64,000 nt of DNA from CAYNHQ01 sp964397255 (GCA_964397255.1 CAYNHQ010000004.1:1-64000); one strand, 5' to 3'. Shown: positions 15,565 through 24,990, counted from the first letter of the stretch. Notes: generated by a model not told the origin, from the letters alone. Numbers and translations: made by a program.

Positions 15565-16349
15565 ATCTAAGTTTGAAGAACCGTAGTGCGCTCGTTGGAG
15601 GCGGTTCGAGAGGAATGGGACGAGCGATCGCTCGAGAACTGGCCCAAGTGGGAGCCAACGTAACGCTGATGGCCCGAAGCGAAACCCTCTTATCCGAAGC
15701 GGTGAAGGAACTCGATACCTCACAGCACCAAAAACATCATTTTATTGTGGCCGACTTCGAGCATCCCGAAGAGTTGGAAAAGAAGGTCGTTGCCCATCTC
15801 AAAACCCACGGTCCCATCCAGATTTTGGTGAATAATACCGGAGGGCCGCCTCCCGGAACTGTGATGGAAGCCGAGCTCGTCGATTTCGAGCGGGCATTTA
15901 AGATGCACCTCTATTGCAATCATCTTCTCACCAAAGCGGTCGCCCCCGGAATGAAAGAGGGAGGATACGGGCGCATCATTAATATTATTTCGACTTCCGT
16001 GAAACAGCCAATTCCCGGATTAGGTGTTTCCAACACCGTACGCGCGGCCGTCGCTCAATGGGCAAAGACATTATCCGCGGAATTGGGACCCTATGGAATC
16101 ACAGTAAACAACATTCTTCCAGGGGCGACGAAAACCGACCGGCTCTTTTCGCTCGTAGAGAAAAAGGCGAAACGAATCGGCATTTCGGCCGATGAAGTGT
16201 TGACGGAAATGATGACCGAAATTCCCGCGGGACGCTTTGCCGAGCCGAATGAAATTGGGGGAGTGGTCACTTTTCTCGCATCGCCGGCGGCGGCCTACAT
16301 CAGCGGGATCAATCTTCCGGTGGATGGAGGGCGTACGGTTACGCTTTGA
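15561..16349 (+). CDS. Atypical short-chain dehydrogenase/reductase-like protein
   Basis: The 262-residue protein has the SDR fold: a nucleotide-binding LVGGGSRGMG at 11-20, NNTGG at 91-95, the Ser segment IISTSV near 142-147, and the C-terminal ISGINLPVDGG. The catalytic YxxxK pair is replaced: at that point (155-161) the sequence is GVSNTVR, with Ser157 in place of Tyr and Arg161 in place of Lys. Several SDR relatives share such changes, so activity may be altered or lost. It sits between TDO and the semialdehyde dehydrogenase in the kynurenine operon. Its role in the route is not defined. Confidence 0.75.
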   Translation: MNLSLKNRSALVGGGSRGMGRAIARELAQVGANVTLMARSETLLSEAVKELDTSQHQKHHFIVADFEHPEELEKKVVAHLKTHGPIQILVNNTGGPPPGTVMEAELVDFERAFKMHLYCNHLLTKAVAPGMKEGGYGRIINIISTSVKQPIPGLGVSNTVRAAVAQWAKTLSAELGPYGITVNNILPGATKTDRLFSLVEKKAKRIGISADEVLTEMMTEIPAGRFAEPNEIGGVVTFLASPAAAYISGINLPVDGGRTVTL

Positions 16350-16355
16350 GAAAAG

Positions 16356-17798
16356 ATGGAACGAATTCAAAATTTTATCGGTGGGGAATGGGTGGGCCCG
16401 ATTTCAAAAAAATATCTTCCCAATTACGAGCCCGCCACGGGAAAGGTCTATTCCGAGCTTCCAGATTCTGACGAGCAGGATGTAGATCGAGCCGTTCAAG
16501 CGGCTGAACGGGCCTACCCCGATTGGTCGCGAACGAACACCGAAGATCGCTCGAAAGTCCTATCGGTGCTTTCGCGTCTGATTGAACGGGAATCAGAATC
16601 GTTGGCTAAGGCCGAAGTGATCGACAATGGGAAACCGATTTCTGAAGCCCGCTCCAATGATCTTCCTCGGGCGGCCCGAAACTTCGCTTTTTTCTCTTCG
16701 GCCATTCTACATTGGGCGAGCGAAAGTTATGCGTCCGATCGCCAGGCACTTCATTACGTTCTGCGCCAACCGATTGGTGTGGCGGGATGCATTTCTCCCT
16801 GGAACCTTCCTCTCTATCTTTTTACGTGGAAGATCGCTCCGGCTCTGGCGACGGGAAATTGTGTTGTTGCGAAGCCGTCGGAAATCACGCCGATGACGGC
16901 GCATCTTCTGTCGAAGCTGGCCATGGAAGCCGGGCTTCCCCCAGGGGTTCTCAATATCGTCCATGGCCTGGGAGCGAAGGTCGGAAATGCGATTTCTCTT
17001 CACCCTCGAATCCCCATGCTTTCGTTTACCGGAGGTACGGAAACAGGAATCGCGATTTCGCGCGCGGCCGCGACACACCTGAAGAGAGTTTCACTCGAAT
17101 TGGGGGGAAAAAACCCGAATATTGTATTTGCTGATTGTGATTTCAATGTGATGCTGGAGACTACGCTTCGCTCTTCGTTCGGAAATCAGGGGCAGATTTG
17201 CTTGGCCGGTTCGCGAATCCTTATTGAACGCTCCATTTATGAAAAATTCCGTGAAGAATTTGTCGCTCGGGCAAAAAAACGAAGGCTCGGTGATCCATTG
17301 GAGTCGACAACAGAGCAGGGGGCGGTGATTTCAGAGCCACATCTGACGAAAATTCTCTCCTATGTCTTGCTTGCAAAAAGCGAGGGAGGAAAAATCCTAT
17401 GCGGAGGAGATCGAACGAAGGTGAACGGACGTTGCGCGGAGGGATGGTTCGTATCCCCGACGGTGATTGAAGGGTGCGCCCCCGATTGTCGAACGAACCA
17501 GGAAGAAATTTTCGGCCCCGTAGTGACGCTCATTCCTTTTGAGCGGGAAGAGGAAGCGCTCACGATCGCCAACGGCACGCGTTTTGGTCTCGGCTCGACA
17601 GTGTGGACTCAGAACGTAAAGCGGGCTCATCGCTTCGCCTCGGAACTTCAAGCGGGGATCGTATGGGTAAATTGTTGGATGGTGCGCGATCTTCGGGCTC
17701 CATTCGGCGGCGCGAAGCAATCGGGTATCGGACGCGAAGGTGGAGTCGAAGCGCTGCGTTTTTTTACGGAGGCGAAAAACGTATGCGTGAAGATGTAA
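16356..17798 (+). CDS. 2-aminomuconic semialdehyde dehydrogenase (ALDH superfamily)
   Basis: NAD-dependent dehydrogenase of 480 residues with the standard ALDH features: ELGGKNPN with the general-base Glu, and SFGNQGQICLAGSRI with the nucleophilic Cys. By context it oxidises 2-aminomuconic 6-semialdehyde, the product of ACMSD, to 2-aminomuconate; related betaine or hydroxymuconic aldehyde dehydrogenases look alike, so the assignment rests mainly on the adjacent genes. The start ATG 16356 lies six bases after the SDR stop. The next gene starts 16 bases before its end. Confidence 0.85.
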   Translation: MERIQNFIGGEWVGPISKKYLPNYEPATGKVYSELPDSDEQDVDRAVQAAERAYPDWSRTNTEDRSKVLSVLSRLIERESESLAKAEVIDNGKPISEARSNDLPRAARNFAFFSSAILHWASESYASDRQALHYVLRQPIGVAGCISPWNLPLYLFTWKIAPALATGNCVVAKPSEITPMTAHLLSKLAMEAGLPPGVLNIVHGLGAKVGNAISLHPRIPMLSFTGGTETGIAISRAAATHLKRVSLELGGKNPNIVFADCDFNVMLETTLRSSFGNQGQICLAGSRILIERSIYEKFREEFVARAKKRRLGDPLESTTEQGAVISEPHLTKILSYVLLAKSEGGKILCGGDRTKVNGRCAEGWFVSPTVIEGCAPDCRTNQEEIFGPVVTLIPFEREEEALTIANGTRFGLGSTVWTQNVKRAHRFASELQAGIVWVNCWMVRDLRAPFGGAKQSGIGREGGVEALRFFTEAKNVCVKM

Positions 17799-18199
17799 TT
17801 CAGTCCTCTCACGCCCCAGAGCCGGTCGGTCTCTATCCCCATGCCCGGCGTGTAGGAAACTTCCTTTTTCTTTCGGGCGTAGGCCCGCGTAAAAAAGGAT
17901 CCAAAGAAATTCCAGGGGTCAAGTTGGATCCGAATGGGAAGATTGTATCGTACGATATCGAAACGCAATGCCGATCGATGTTCGAAAATGTTCGGGTGAT
18001 TTTGGAAGATGCAGGATCGAGTTGGGACAAACTGGTGGATGTCACGATTTTCTTAACGGACATGAAGAAAGATTTTGAAACCTACAATCGCGTTTATACT
18101 GAACTTTTCAAGACAAACCAGCCCTGTCGCACCACCATTGAAGTCACCCGCCTTCCCACACCAATTGCGATTGAGGTGAAGTGTATTGCAACGGTCTGA
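17783..18199 (+). CDS. RidA-family protein, probable 2-aminomuconate deaminase
   Basis: The 138-residue protein belongs to the RidA/YjgF family: FLFLSGVGP near the start, SWDKLVDVTIFLTDM in the middle, and CRTTIEVTRLP with the conserved Arg near the end. In the 2-nitrobenzoate/3-hydroxyanthranilate routes an RidA relative (AmnD-type) hydrolyses 2-aminomuconate to 4-oxalocrotonate and ammonia, and that is the likely job here given its neighbours. ATG 17783 lies inside the aldehyde dehydrogenase end; long upstream readings of this frame are inside that gene and not used. Confidence 0.82.
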   Translation: MREDVIQSSHAPEPVGLYPHARRVGNFLFLSGVGPRKKGSKEIPGVKLDPNGKIVSYDIETQCRSMFENVRVILEDAGSSWDKLVDVTIFLTDMKKDFETYNRVYTELFKTNQPCRTTIEVTRLPTPIAIEVKCIATV

Positions 18200-18200
18200 T

Positions 18201-18713
18201 ATGGCAACTTCCCCCATCAATTTCAAACGATGGATCGATGAGCATCGGCATCTATTGAAACCGCCTATCGGGAATCAACAAGTGTACCCCAATGCGGAAT
18301 TCATCGTCATGGTCGTGGGAGGGCCGAACGCTCGTAAAGATTTTCATTACGACGAGGGGGAGGAATTTTTTTATCAGTTGGAGGGAGATGTTACGCTTGA
18401 CATTCTCGAGGAGGGAAAGATCCGGAAGATTCCGATTCGTGAAGGTGAAATCTTCCTCCTGCCACCTCGCATTCCTCACTCTCCCAAGCGGCCGAAAAAT
18501 ACAGTGGGCCTTGTGATCGAACGGAAGCGGAGGCCGGGGGAAAAGGATGGGCTTTTGTGGTTTTGTGAAAACTGCGGAAACAAACTCTACGAGGAATATT
18601 TCGTTCTGGAAAATATCGTGACGCAAATGCAGCCGATTTTCGATAAATTTTATTCCTCGAAAGACCTTCGAACCTGCAAAAAGTGCAAGCATGTGATGGA
18701 GCCAGCCGATTGA
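18201..18713 (+). CDS. 3-hydroxyanthranilate 3,4-dioxygenase
   Basis: Nonheme iron cupin enzyme that cleaves 3-hydroxyanthranilate to 2-amino-3-carboxymuconic 6-semialdehyde. Metal ligands are visible as His49, Glu55 and His93 (FHYDEGEEFFYQ and RIPHSPKRP). The extra rubredoxin-like iron site typical of bacterial forms is present as CENC (122-125) and CKKC (159-162). Its 170 residues match the family. ATG 18201 is preferred to a TTG at 18186. Its stop overlaps the ACMSD start by one base (TGATG). Confidence 0.93.
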   Translation: MATSPINFKRWIDEHRHLLKPPIGNQQVYPNAEFIVMVVGGPNARKDFHYDEGEEFFYQLEGDVTLDILEEGKIRKIPIREGEIFLLPPRIPHSPKRPKNTVGLVIERKRRPGEKDGLLWFCENCGNKLYEEYFVLENIVTQMQPIFDKFYSSKDLRTCKKCKHVMEPAD

Positions 18714-19723
18714 TGCTTACCGTGGATATCCATACACATATTCTTCCGAAGAACCTGACCGATTGGGGGGCCAAATTCGGGAACTCCCGTTATGTTCGTT
18801 TGGAACATGGAATCGGCTGCGCCAAGATGATTGCCGATGGAAAGACGTTTCGGGAAATTACCGAACAGTCGTGGGATATTATCGTGCGAAGAAAAGACGC
18901 CGAACGTGCGGGGGTGGATGTTCAAGTTCTCTCCACGGTGCCCGTTTTATTTTATTATTGGGCGCCTCCTGATCAGGCGCTCGCGGCGGCGCGTGAACTC
19001 AATGACCATATTGCCGGTGTGATTCGCGAAGATCCAAGGCATTTCGCGGGCCTGGGAACGGTTCCTCTTCAGTCGCCCGATCTCGCAACTCAAGAGATGG
19101 AACGCTGTATGAAAGATTTGAACCTGGCTGGTATCGAGATCGGAAGTCATGTCGGCAACTGGAATCTGGATGCGCCGGAGCTTTTCCCTTTCTTTCAGGA
19201 AGCGGAGCGTTTAGGGATGGCCATCTTTGTTCATCCGTGGGATATGCTCGGAGGTGAACGGATGCAAAAGTATTGGCTACCGTGGTTGGTCGGCATGCCG
19301 ACGGAAACAGCCCTTGCTCTGTGCTCGATGATTTTTGGTGGAGTCTTGGAACGACTGCCGAAATTACGTGTGGCCTTCGCCCATGGGGGAGGAGCCTTTC
19401 CCGGAATTCTGGGCCGTATCGAGCAAGGGTTTCGAGCCCGACCTGATCTCTGCCACGTAAACTCCACTTCTTCTCCAAAAGAACATCTAGGTCGGTTTTA
19501 CGTAGACTCGCTCGTCTTTGATCCGAAGACATTGCAGCATTTGGTGGACGTGATTGGAGCCAATCATATTGCGCTGGGGAGTGACTATCCTTTTCCATTA
19601 GGAGAAGAGGAGCCTGGGAAATTGATTCGTTCGATGCATGCCTGGCCGATGTCGATGAAAGAGCGACTGTTGAGCGGTTCGGCGCTGGAGTGGCTCAAGA
19701 AATTTCCGGAGGATTTCCGATGA
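18713..19723 (+). CDS. 2-amino-3-carboxymuconate-6-semialdehyde decarboxylase (ACMSD)
   Basis: Zinc amidohydrolase-fold decarboxylase, 336 residues, that diverts the HAO product from quinolinate and NAD synthesis to catabolism. The metal site is seen in VDIHTHILP (residues 4-12), the conserved HPWDM, AHGGGAFP, and the late GSDYPFPLG with the metal-binding Asp. Its position directly behind the HAO gene is the usual order. The next gene (formamidase) starts in its stop codon (ATGA). With this enzyme and no quinolinate phosphoribosyltransferase in sight, the operon is catabolic. Confidence 0.93.
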   Translation: MLTVDIHTHILPKNLTDWGAKFGNSRYVRLEHGIGCAKMIADGKTFREITEQSWDIIVRRKDAERAGVDVQVLSTVPVLFYYWAPPDQALAAARELNDHIAGVIREDPRHFAGLGTVPLQSPDLATQEMERCMKDLNLAGIEIGSHVGNWNLDAPELFPFFQEAERLGMAIFVHPWDMLGGERMQKYWLPWLVGMPTETALALCSMIFGGVLERLPKLRVAFAHGGGAFPGILGRIEQGFRARPDLCHVNSTSSPKEHLGRFYVDSLVFDPKTLQHLVDVIGANHIALGSDYPFPLGEEEPGKLIRSMHAWPMSMKERLLSGSALEWLKKFPEDFR

Positions 19724-20538
19724 AACTTTCTTTTGCGCTATCCGATCTTCGCTACGAAGTGGATTGGCAAAACGCTCACGATCTTTCGATTCCTCTCGCA
19801 TTCCACGGGAATCAACCCAATGCCTTTGGTGTGCCCCAAGCTAGAGCAGAGGCCTTTCGAGGCGGAAGATTCGTCGGCGATACGCGCCAAGGAGGGAGTT
19901 GTAATTTTGAAGTCATTCACTTTATCCCCCATTGCAATGGGACACATACCGAATGCGTGGGGCATATTTCCGAAGCCCGAATTCCCCTTGTCGAGGTTCT
20001 CCCTTTAGAGTTGATTCCCGCGACGCTGATTACGGTCACGCCCGAGCGGGCGACCGAAACCGACGACGATTACATTCCGAAAAAAGATCCAGCCGATTTG
20101 CTGGTGACTCGTCGGGCACTGAGCGATGCACTCGACGGAGTTCCTGAGGATCGTCTCGTCGCTCTGGTCATTCGCACGCTGCCCAATGGCCCCGAAAAGC
20201 TCTCGCGGATTTATCAGGGGAACGAAGCTCCTTATTTTTCTACAGATGCCATGAATTATGTGTGCGACCGCCAAATCGAACATCTTTTAGTGGACCTTCC
20301 ATCGGTAGATCGCGCGGATGACGAAGGAAAACTTGCAGCTCATCATGTATTTTGGAGCGTCATGCAGGGCACGTATGAGGTGAATCGTGGGCGTCATTCC
20401 ACTAAAACAATCACCGAATTGATTTTCGTGCCGGAGAACGCTGAGGACGGCACGTATCTTCTGAATCTTCAGGTGGCCAGCTTTGTATCGGACGCCGCCC
20501 CAAGCCGACCTCTTTTGTATCCTCTTCGAGAGATCTAG
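19720..20538 (+). CDS. kynB: Cyclase-family arylformamidase, probable kynurenine formamidase
   Basis: The 272-residue protein has the cyclase-family metal motif HCNGTHTECVGH with the HxGTHxE-like pattern (residues around 71-82), and downstream helices with a second metal-binding His. In this place it would hydrolyse N-formylkynurenine to kynurenine and formate. ATG 19720 overlaps the ACMSD stop. Its 272 residues exceed the ~210 of short KynB forms, with an insertion around the middle; a related cyclase of other specificity is possible, but context favours formamidase. Confidence 0.82.
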   Translation: MKLSFALSDLRYEVDWQNAHDLSIPLAFHGNQPNAFGVPQARAEAFRGGRFVGDTRQGGSCNFEVIHFIPHCNGTHTECVGHISEARIPLVEVLPLELIPATLITVTPERATETDDDYIPKKDPADLLVTRRALSDALDGVPEDRLVALVIRTLPNGPEKLSRIYQGNEAPYFSTDAMNYVCDRQIEHLLVDLPSVDRADDEGKLAAHHVFWSVMQGTYEVNRGRHSTKTITELIFVPENAEDGTYLLNLQVASFVSDAAPSRPLLYPLREI

Positions 20539-21792
20539 ATGGTTCACCATCCCGGTTTGGAGTACGCCCAAGAATTGGACCGCCGTGATCCGCTTCGCTC
20601 CTTTCGCTCTCGGTTTCATCTTCCGAAGATGAAAGAGGGGACGCCTGTACTCTACTTGTGTGGAAATTCCCTCGGCCTCATGCCGGTGTCGGCGCGGGAT
20701 TTTTTGGAAGAAGAACTCTTATCCTGGGAAAAGCTGGGAGTTTTGGGGCATCATCAGGCGAAATACCCTTGGCTTCCCTACCACGAGTATGTGGCGGGAA
20801 GTCTTGCTCGATTGGTCGGCGCGAAACCCATCGAAGTCGTGGCCATGAATTCCGTGACCGTGAATCTTCATCTTTTAATGACGTCGTTTTATCGTCCCAC
20901 GGCCGAACGACATCGGGTTTTGATTGAGGCGGGTGCCTTCTCTTCCGACCGATACGCCGTGGTTTCTCAAATTCGAAATCACGGGTTAGATCCAGAAGAG
21001 GCGCTAATTGAACTCGTGCCTCGCCCCGGGGAAACCACGCTTCGGGGAGATGACATTCTTCAAGTGATATCCGAGAACGGCTCGGAGATCGCGCTCATTC
21101 TTTTTGGTGTCGTAAATTTTTATACCGGCCAGGCCTACGACATGGCGAGGATCACCGAGGCCGGACATCGCTCGGGATGCAAGGTCGGGTTTGATCTCTC
21201 CCATGGTGTGGGAAACATTCTTTTGAAACTTCATGACTGGAATGTCGATTGTGCGGCCTGGTGTTCATATAAATATTTAAATGCAGGGCCGGGCGCGATT
21301 GGGGGAGCCTTTATTCACGAACGATTTGCTCACGAGCGGGCGCTTCCTAGATTGGCCGGCTGGTGGGGGCACGATAAAAAAAGTCGTTTTTCCTGGGCGC
21401 ACGATTTTGATCCTATTCCCGGAGCGGAAGGCTGGCAGTTAAGCAATCCACCCATTTTCCAACTGGCGGCTCTTCGGGCAGCGCTCGAAATTTTCGATGA
21501 GGCGGGGATGAAGCATCTTCGAGACAAGAGCGAAATGCTCACGGGATACTTGGAATTTCTTCTCGGTGATCGGTTTGAGATATTGACACCGCGTAATCCA
21601 TTGGAACGCGGAGCTCAGCTTTCCATCCGCACAAAAAAGTCAGGAAAAGAAATATTTGATCGGATCACCCACGCTGGCGTAGTTTGCGATTGGCGTGAGC
21701 CTGACGTCATTCGAGTGGCTCCCGTACCACTCTACAATCAATTCGAAGAAGTCTACCGTTTCTCTGAATTACTGATTCGGGCTACGGAATGA
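20539..21792 (+). CDS. kynU: Kynureninase
   Basis: PLP enzyme that splits kynurenine or 3-hydroxykynurenine into alanine and (3-hydroxy)anthranilate. The 417-residue protein has the catalytic Lys in AWCSYKYLNAGPGA, a GNSLGLMP segment early, and GCKVGFDLSHGVGN for cofactor binding. The start follows the formamidase stop with no gap, and its stop overlaps the KMO start by four bases. It closes the loop to 3-hydroxyanthranilate used by HAO. Confidence 0.93.
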   Translation: MVHHPGLEYAQELDRRDPLRSFRSRFHLPKMKEGTPVLYLCGNSLGLMPVSARDFLEEELLSWEKLGVLGHHQAKYPWLPYHEYVAGSLARLVGAKPIEVVAMNSVTVNLHLLMTSFYRPTAERHRVLIEAGAFSSDRYAVVSQIRNHGLDPEEALIELVPRPGETTLRGDDILQVISENGSEIALILFGVVNFYTGQAYDMARITEAGHRSGCKVGFDLSHGVGNILLKLHDWNVDCAAWCSYKYLNAGPGAIGGAFIHERFAHERALPRLAGWWGHDKKSRFSWAHDFDPIPGAEGWQLSNPPIFQLAALRAALEIFDEAGMKHLRDKSEMLTGYLEFLLGDRFEILTPRNPLERGAQLSIRTKKSGKEIFDRITHAGVVCDWREPDVIRVAPVPLYNQFEEVYRFSELLIRATE

Positions 21793-23153
21793 AACACTCG
21801 GTCAGTTTGATCGGAGCCGGCCTGGCGGGTTCACTGTTAGCCACGTACTTTGCAAAGCGTGGAATACAAGTGGACCTCTACGAACGCCGCCTCGACATGC
21901 GAAAAGTCAAAATTTCCGCAGGGCGCTCGATCAATTTGGCTCTCTCCACACGGGGAATTCATGCCCTAAAGGAAGTGGGCGCCTACGAAGCAATCGCAAA
22001 GCATGCGATCCCCATGCGAGGACGAATGCTCCATGCTCCCGACTGCACTCTGTCATTCCAACCCTATGGAAAAGACGAGAATGAATTTATTAACTCCATT
22101 TCGCGAGCCGATCTCAATATAGAGCTAATGAACCTCGCCGAAGCCACGGGAAACGTTAAAATCCATTTTGAAGAGCGTTGCGTGGGAGGAAATCCCACAA
22201 CAGGCGAGATCTATTTCGAAAATGAAGTCACAAAATCAAGGAAAAACCTTTCGTCATTCCCTGTGATCGGAACCGACGGCTCTGCTTCAGCTCTTCGAAC
22301 GGCAATGTTCGATGCGGGGCTTGCCGATTGTCGACAAGATCTGCTCGCTCATGGCTATAAGGAGTTGACGATTCCTCCCGCTGAAAATGGGGAGCATCAG
22401 ATGGAAACGCACGCTCTCCATATTTGGCCGAGAAAGACATTCATGTTGATCGCTCTTCCAAATCCGGACGGTAGTTTTACCTGCACGTTGTTTTTGGCTC
22501 TAACGGGAAGCGAGAGCTTTCAATCACTTCAATCACCTGACGACGTTGTTCTCTTTTTCAAAAAGTATTTTTCCGACGCGTATTTGATGATGCCTACACT
22601 GACGGACGATTTCTTCGAGAATCCCACCGGCACAATGGTAACGGTGAGAACAGCTCCCTGGAGTATTGAAGGCAGATGGGCCCTTTTGGGGGATGCGGCA
22701 CATGCAATTGTCCCATTTTTCGGTCAGGGAATGAATTGTGCTTTTGAAGACTGCACCGTTCTTAATGAATGTCTTGAGTTACTCCCGAGAGAGGGTTGGA
22801 GGGGAGTATTCGAGCGTTATTTTGAGTTACGAAAGAGGAATGCCGAGGCCATCGCCGATTTGGCATTGGAAAATTTTATCGAAATGCGAGACAGAGTCGC
22901 CGATCCAAAATTTCTGCTTCGAAAGAAAGTGGAACATAAACTGGAGGAATGCTTCTCCGATCGATTCATTCCCAAATACTCCATGGTCACCTTTCATCGC
23001 GTTCCCTATTCCCTGGCGCAGCGTCGCGGCGTTATTCAAGACGAAATTCTAGATCAACTGTGTGAATCTCTGACGAATCTCGAAGACTTGGATTTGGCCG
23101 AAGCCAGGCGGCTCATTGAAAATCGAGTGGTTCCCATGTCTCAAGAAATTTAG
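21789..23153 (+). CDS. kmo: Kynurenine 3-monooxygenase
   Basis: FAD-dependent hydroxylase that turns kynurenine into 3-hydroxykynurenine. The 454-residue protein begins with the FAD-binding VSLIGAGLAGSLLATYFAKR, has the Arg-Ser segment of the group (SAGRSINLALSTRG), and the late FAD contact GDAAHAIVPFFGQGMNCAFED. The C-terminal helices likely attach it to the membrane. It is the last gene of the kynurenine run and converges with degQ, overlapping by four bases. Confidence 0.93.
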   Translation: MKHSVSLIGAGLAGSLLATYFAKRGIQVDLYERRLDMRKVKISAGRSINLALSTRGIHALKEVGAYEAIAKHAIPMRGRMLHAPDCTLSFQPYGKDENEFINSISRADLNIELMNLAEATGNVKIHFEERCVGGNPTTGEIYFENEVTKSRKNLSSFPVIGTDGSASALRTAMFDAGLADCRQDLLAHGYKELTIPPAENGEHQMETHALHIWPRKTFMLIALPNPDGSFTCTLFLALTGSESFQSLQSPDDVVLFFKKYFSDAYLMMPTLTDDFFENPTGTMVTVRTAPWSIEGRWALLGDAAHAIVPFFGQGMNCAFEDCTVLNECLELLPREGWRGVFERYFELRKRNAEAIADLALENFIEMRDRVADPKFLLRKKVEHKLEECFSDRFIPKYSMVTFHRVPYSLAQRRGVIQDEILDQLCESLTNLEDLDLAEARRLIENRVVPMSQEI

Positions 23154-24274
23154 TGCATCCGGCGGCGACGGGGAGACGGTTTGGGCTCCTCTTGGGGGAT
23201 CTTTTCAATGGTGGCTTCCACTGCAATTACCTTTTTATCGCGGAGAATTTGAAGTTTCATTTTTTGTCCGATCGAAGTTTCAGAAAGAAGATTTCGAAAG
23301 TGAGCCGTATCACGGATCGATTTGTCGTCCATCGACAGGATGACATCTCCCGCCTGAAGTCCGGCCTTCGCGGCGGGACTTCTCGGCATAACCTTCGAGA
23401 TAATCGTTCCTTTCGGAGAGGAGAGACCAAACGCCTTAGCAAGATCGTTTGTCATTTCTTGAAAATTCACGCCAAGCCATCCTCGTTCGACTTTCCCGTG
23501 CAAAATCAGTTGATCCATCACAAATTTCGCCATGTTGATCGGAATGGCAAATCCAATTCCCTGATATCCTCCACTTTGTGAAAAAATCGCAGTATTGATT
23601 CCGACCAATTCACCCTTTAGGTTGATCAGGGCTCCGCCTGAATTTCCAGGGTTAATCGCTGCATCGGTTTGAATGAAATCTTCATAGTCCGCAATTCCCA
23701 CATTGGCGCGTCCAAGTGCGCTGACAATTCCGATTGTCACGGTTTGCTGAAGACCAAACGGGCTTCCAATAGCGAGAACTTGCTCAGCAAGGCGAAGAGC
23801 GTCCGAGTTTCCTAAAGGAATGGGTGCCATTCCTTTTGTTTCATCGAGCTTCACGAGTGCCACGTCCGTTTTTGGATCGGTCCCAACGATCTTTCCTTTT
23901 CGTTCCGCACCGCCGGGTAGCGTGACGGAAATCTCCGTGGCGTCGGAAACCACATGATTATTGGTTAATATGTAGCCCTCCTTACTGACGATTACGCCAG
24001 ATCCGAGGCTTCTCTCCCGCCGTTCACGCGGGATATCGAATCCTCCAAAATCTTCACCGAAAAATTGGCGGAAAAAGGGGTCACTGAAAAACGGTGAGAG
24101 CGGCTCATTCGAGTAGCGAATCACTTTCACAGAAGAAATATTCACGACGCTTTTGACCGCCTTTTCAGCGACATCGGAGAAACGCGTTCCTTCATTTGAT
24201 TTTGCCGACGACGGAGTTTCACCCCATCCTGGCACCGCCATTAAGGCGATCAGGAGAAAAAAGGTTCGTTTCAT
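23150..24274 (-). CDS. degQ: Do/DegQ-like periplasmic serine protease
   Basis: Exported trypsin-like protease of 374 residues. The signal peptide (FFLLIALMAVPGWGE) is followed by the protease domain with catalytic triad His107 (TNNHVVS), Asp137 (PKTDVAL) and Ser212 (NPGNSGGAL), then one PDZ domain (near 275-360, SPAAKAGLQAGDVILS). Most DegP/Q proteins have two PDZ domains; the single one matches DegS-like size, but no membrane anchor is evident beyond the signal peptide. It starts inside the modC stop, so it is read with modABC. Quality control of the envelope is the likely role. Confidence 0.9.
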   Translation of the reverse strand: MKRTFFLLIALMAVPGWGETPSSAKSNEGTRFSDVAEKAVKSVVNISSVKVIRYSNEPLSPFFSDPFFRQFFGEDFGGFDIPRERRERSLGSGVIVSKEGYILTNNHVVSDATEISVTLPGGAERKGKIVGTDPKTDVALVKLDETKGMAPIPLGNSDALRLAEQVLAIGSPFGLQQTVTIGIVSALGRANVGIADYEDFIQTDAAINPGNSGGALINLKGELVGINTAIFSQSGGYQGIGFAIPINMAKFVMDQLILHGKVERGWLGVNFQEMTNDLAKAFGLSSPKGTIISKVMPRSPAAKAGLQAGDVILSMDDKSIRDTAHFRNLLSETSIGQKMKLQILRDKKVIAVEATIEKIPQEEPKPSPRRRRMH

Positions 24275-24990
24275 GAGGGCAAAGTGTGCCGACGAATAAA
24301 ATTTTCTTCAAGTCTGAGCGTTTTAGGTTTGCCGCGCTCCAGAATTTTGCCTTCGATAAGGAAGGCTACATCATCACAGAGAGTTTCAACTTCCATCCGA
24401 TCGTGAGAAACAAGAATCATGGGAATATCGAATTCATAACGAGTCCGCTGAAGAAAAGGAAGGATTTTGCCCCGTAGAGAGGGATCAAGCGCCGACATCG
24501 GCTCGTCAAGAAGAAGTAGTTTCGGGGCGGAGCAGAGCGCCCGGGCGAGTGCCACTCGTTGCCGCTCGCCTCCCGAGAGAGCGTGAATATTTCGATCCAG
24601 GAAATTCTCCAACTCCATCAACTCCACCACATGCGAGAAAATGTTTTCGACAGATTGTCCCGATCTTTTGGCACGAGCCGCACCTGCCAGAATGTTTTGT
24701 TTGACATTTCGATTGGGAAACAAAAGACCGTGTTGAGGAACATATCCGATGTGTCGGCGCTCCGGGGGCACATATAGATTCCGCTTCGAATCGTTCCAAA
24801 CCGTCTCGTTAATTTGAAGATGTGCGCTCGCCGGGCGGCGAAGGCCCGCGATCACTTCTAAAAAAGAACTTTTTCCGGAACCTGACGGGCCCAAGAGTCC
24901 GAAAACATGGGCAGTGGTTTCAATTCGAACTTTGAGTGAGAAACGGTCCAGGGGTAATTCAAAATCGATGTGCAATCTTTGGGGATTCAT
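24271..24990 (-). CDS. modC: Molybdate ABC transporter ATP-binding protein
   Basis: ATPase subunit of a molybdate/tungstate importer, 239 residues. It has Walker A GPSGSGKSSFL, signature LSGGERQRV, Walker B LLLLDEPMSALD, and the switch His in VSHDRMEV. Bacterial ModC often carries a C-terminal molybdate-binding regulatory domain (MOP); this one is short and seems to lack it. It follows modB with no gap and overlaps degQ by four bases. Confidence 0.88.
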   Translation of the reverse strand: MNPQRLHIDFELPLDRFSLKVRIETTAHVFGLLGPSGSGKSSFLEVIAGLRRPASAHLQINETVWNDSKRNLYVPPERRHIGYVPQHGLLFPNRNVKQNILAGAARAKRSGQSVENIFSHVVELMELENFLDRNIHALSGGERQRVALARALCSAPKLLLLDEPMSALDPSLRGKILPFLQRTRYEFDIPMILVSHDRMEVETLCDDVAFLIEGKILERGKPKTLRLEENFIRRHTLPS

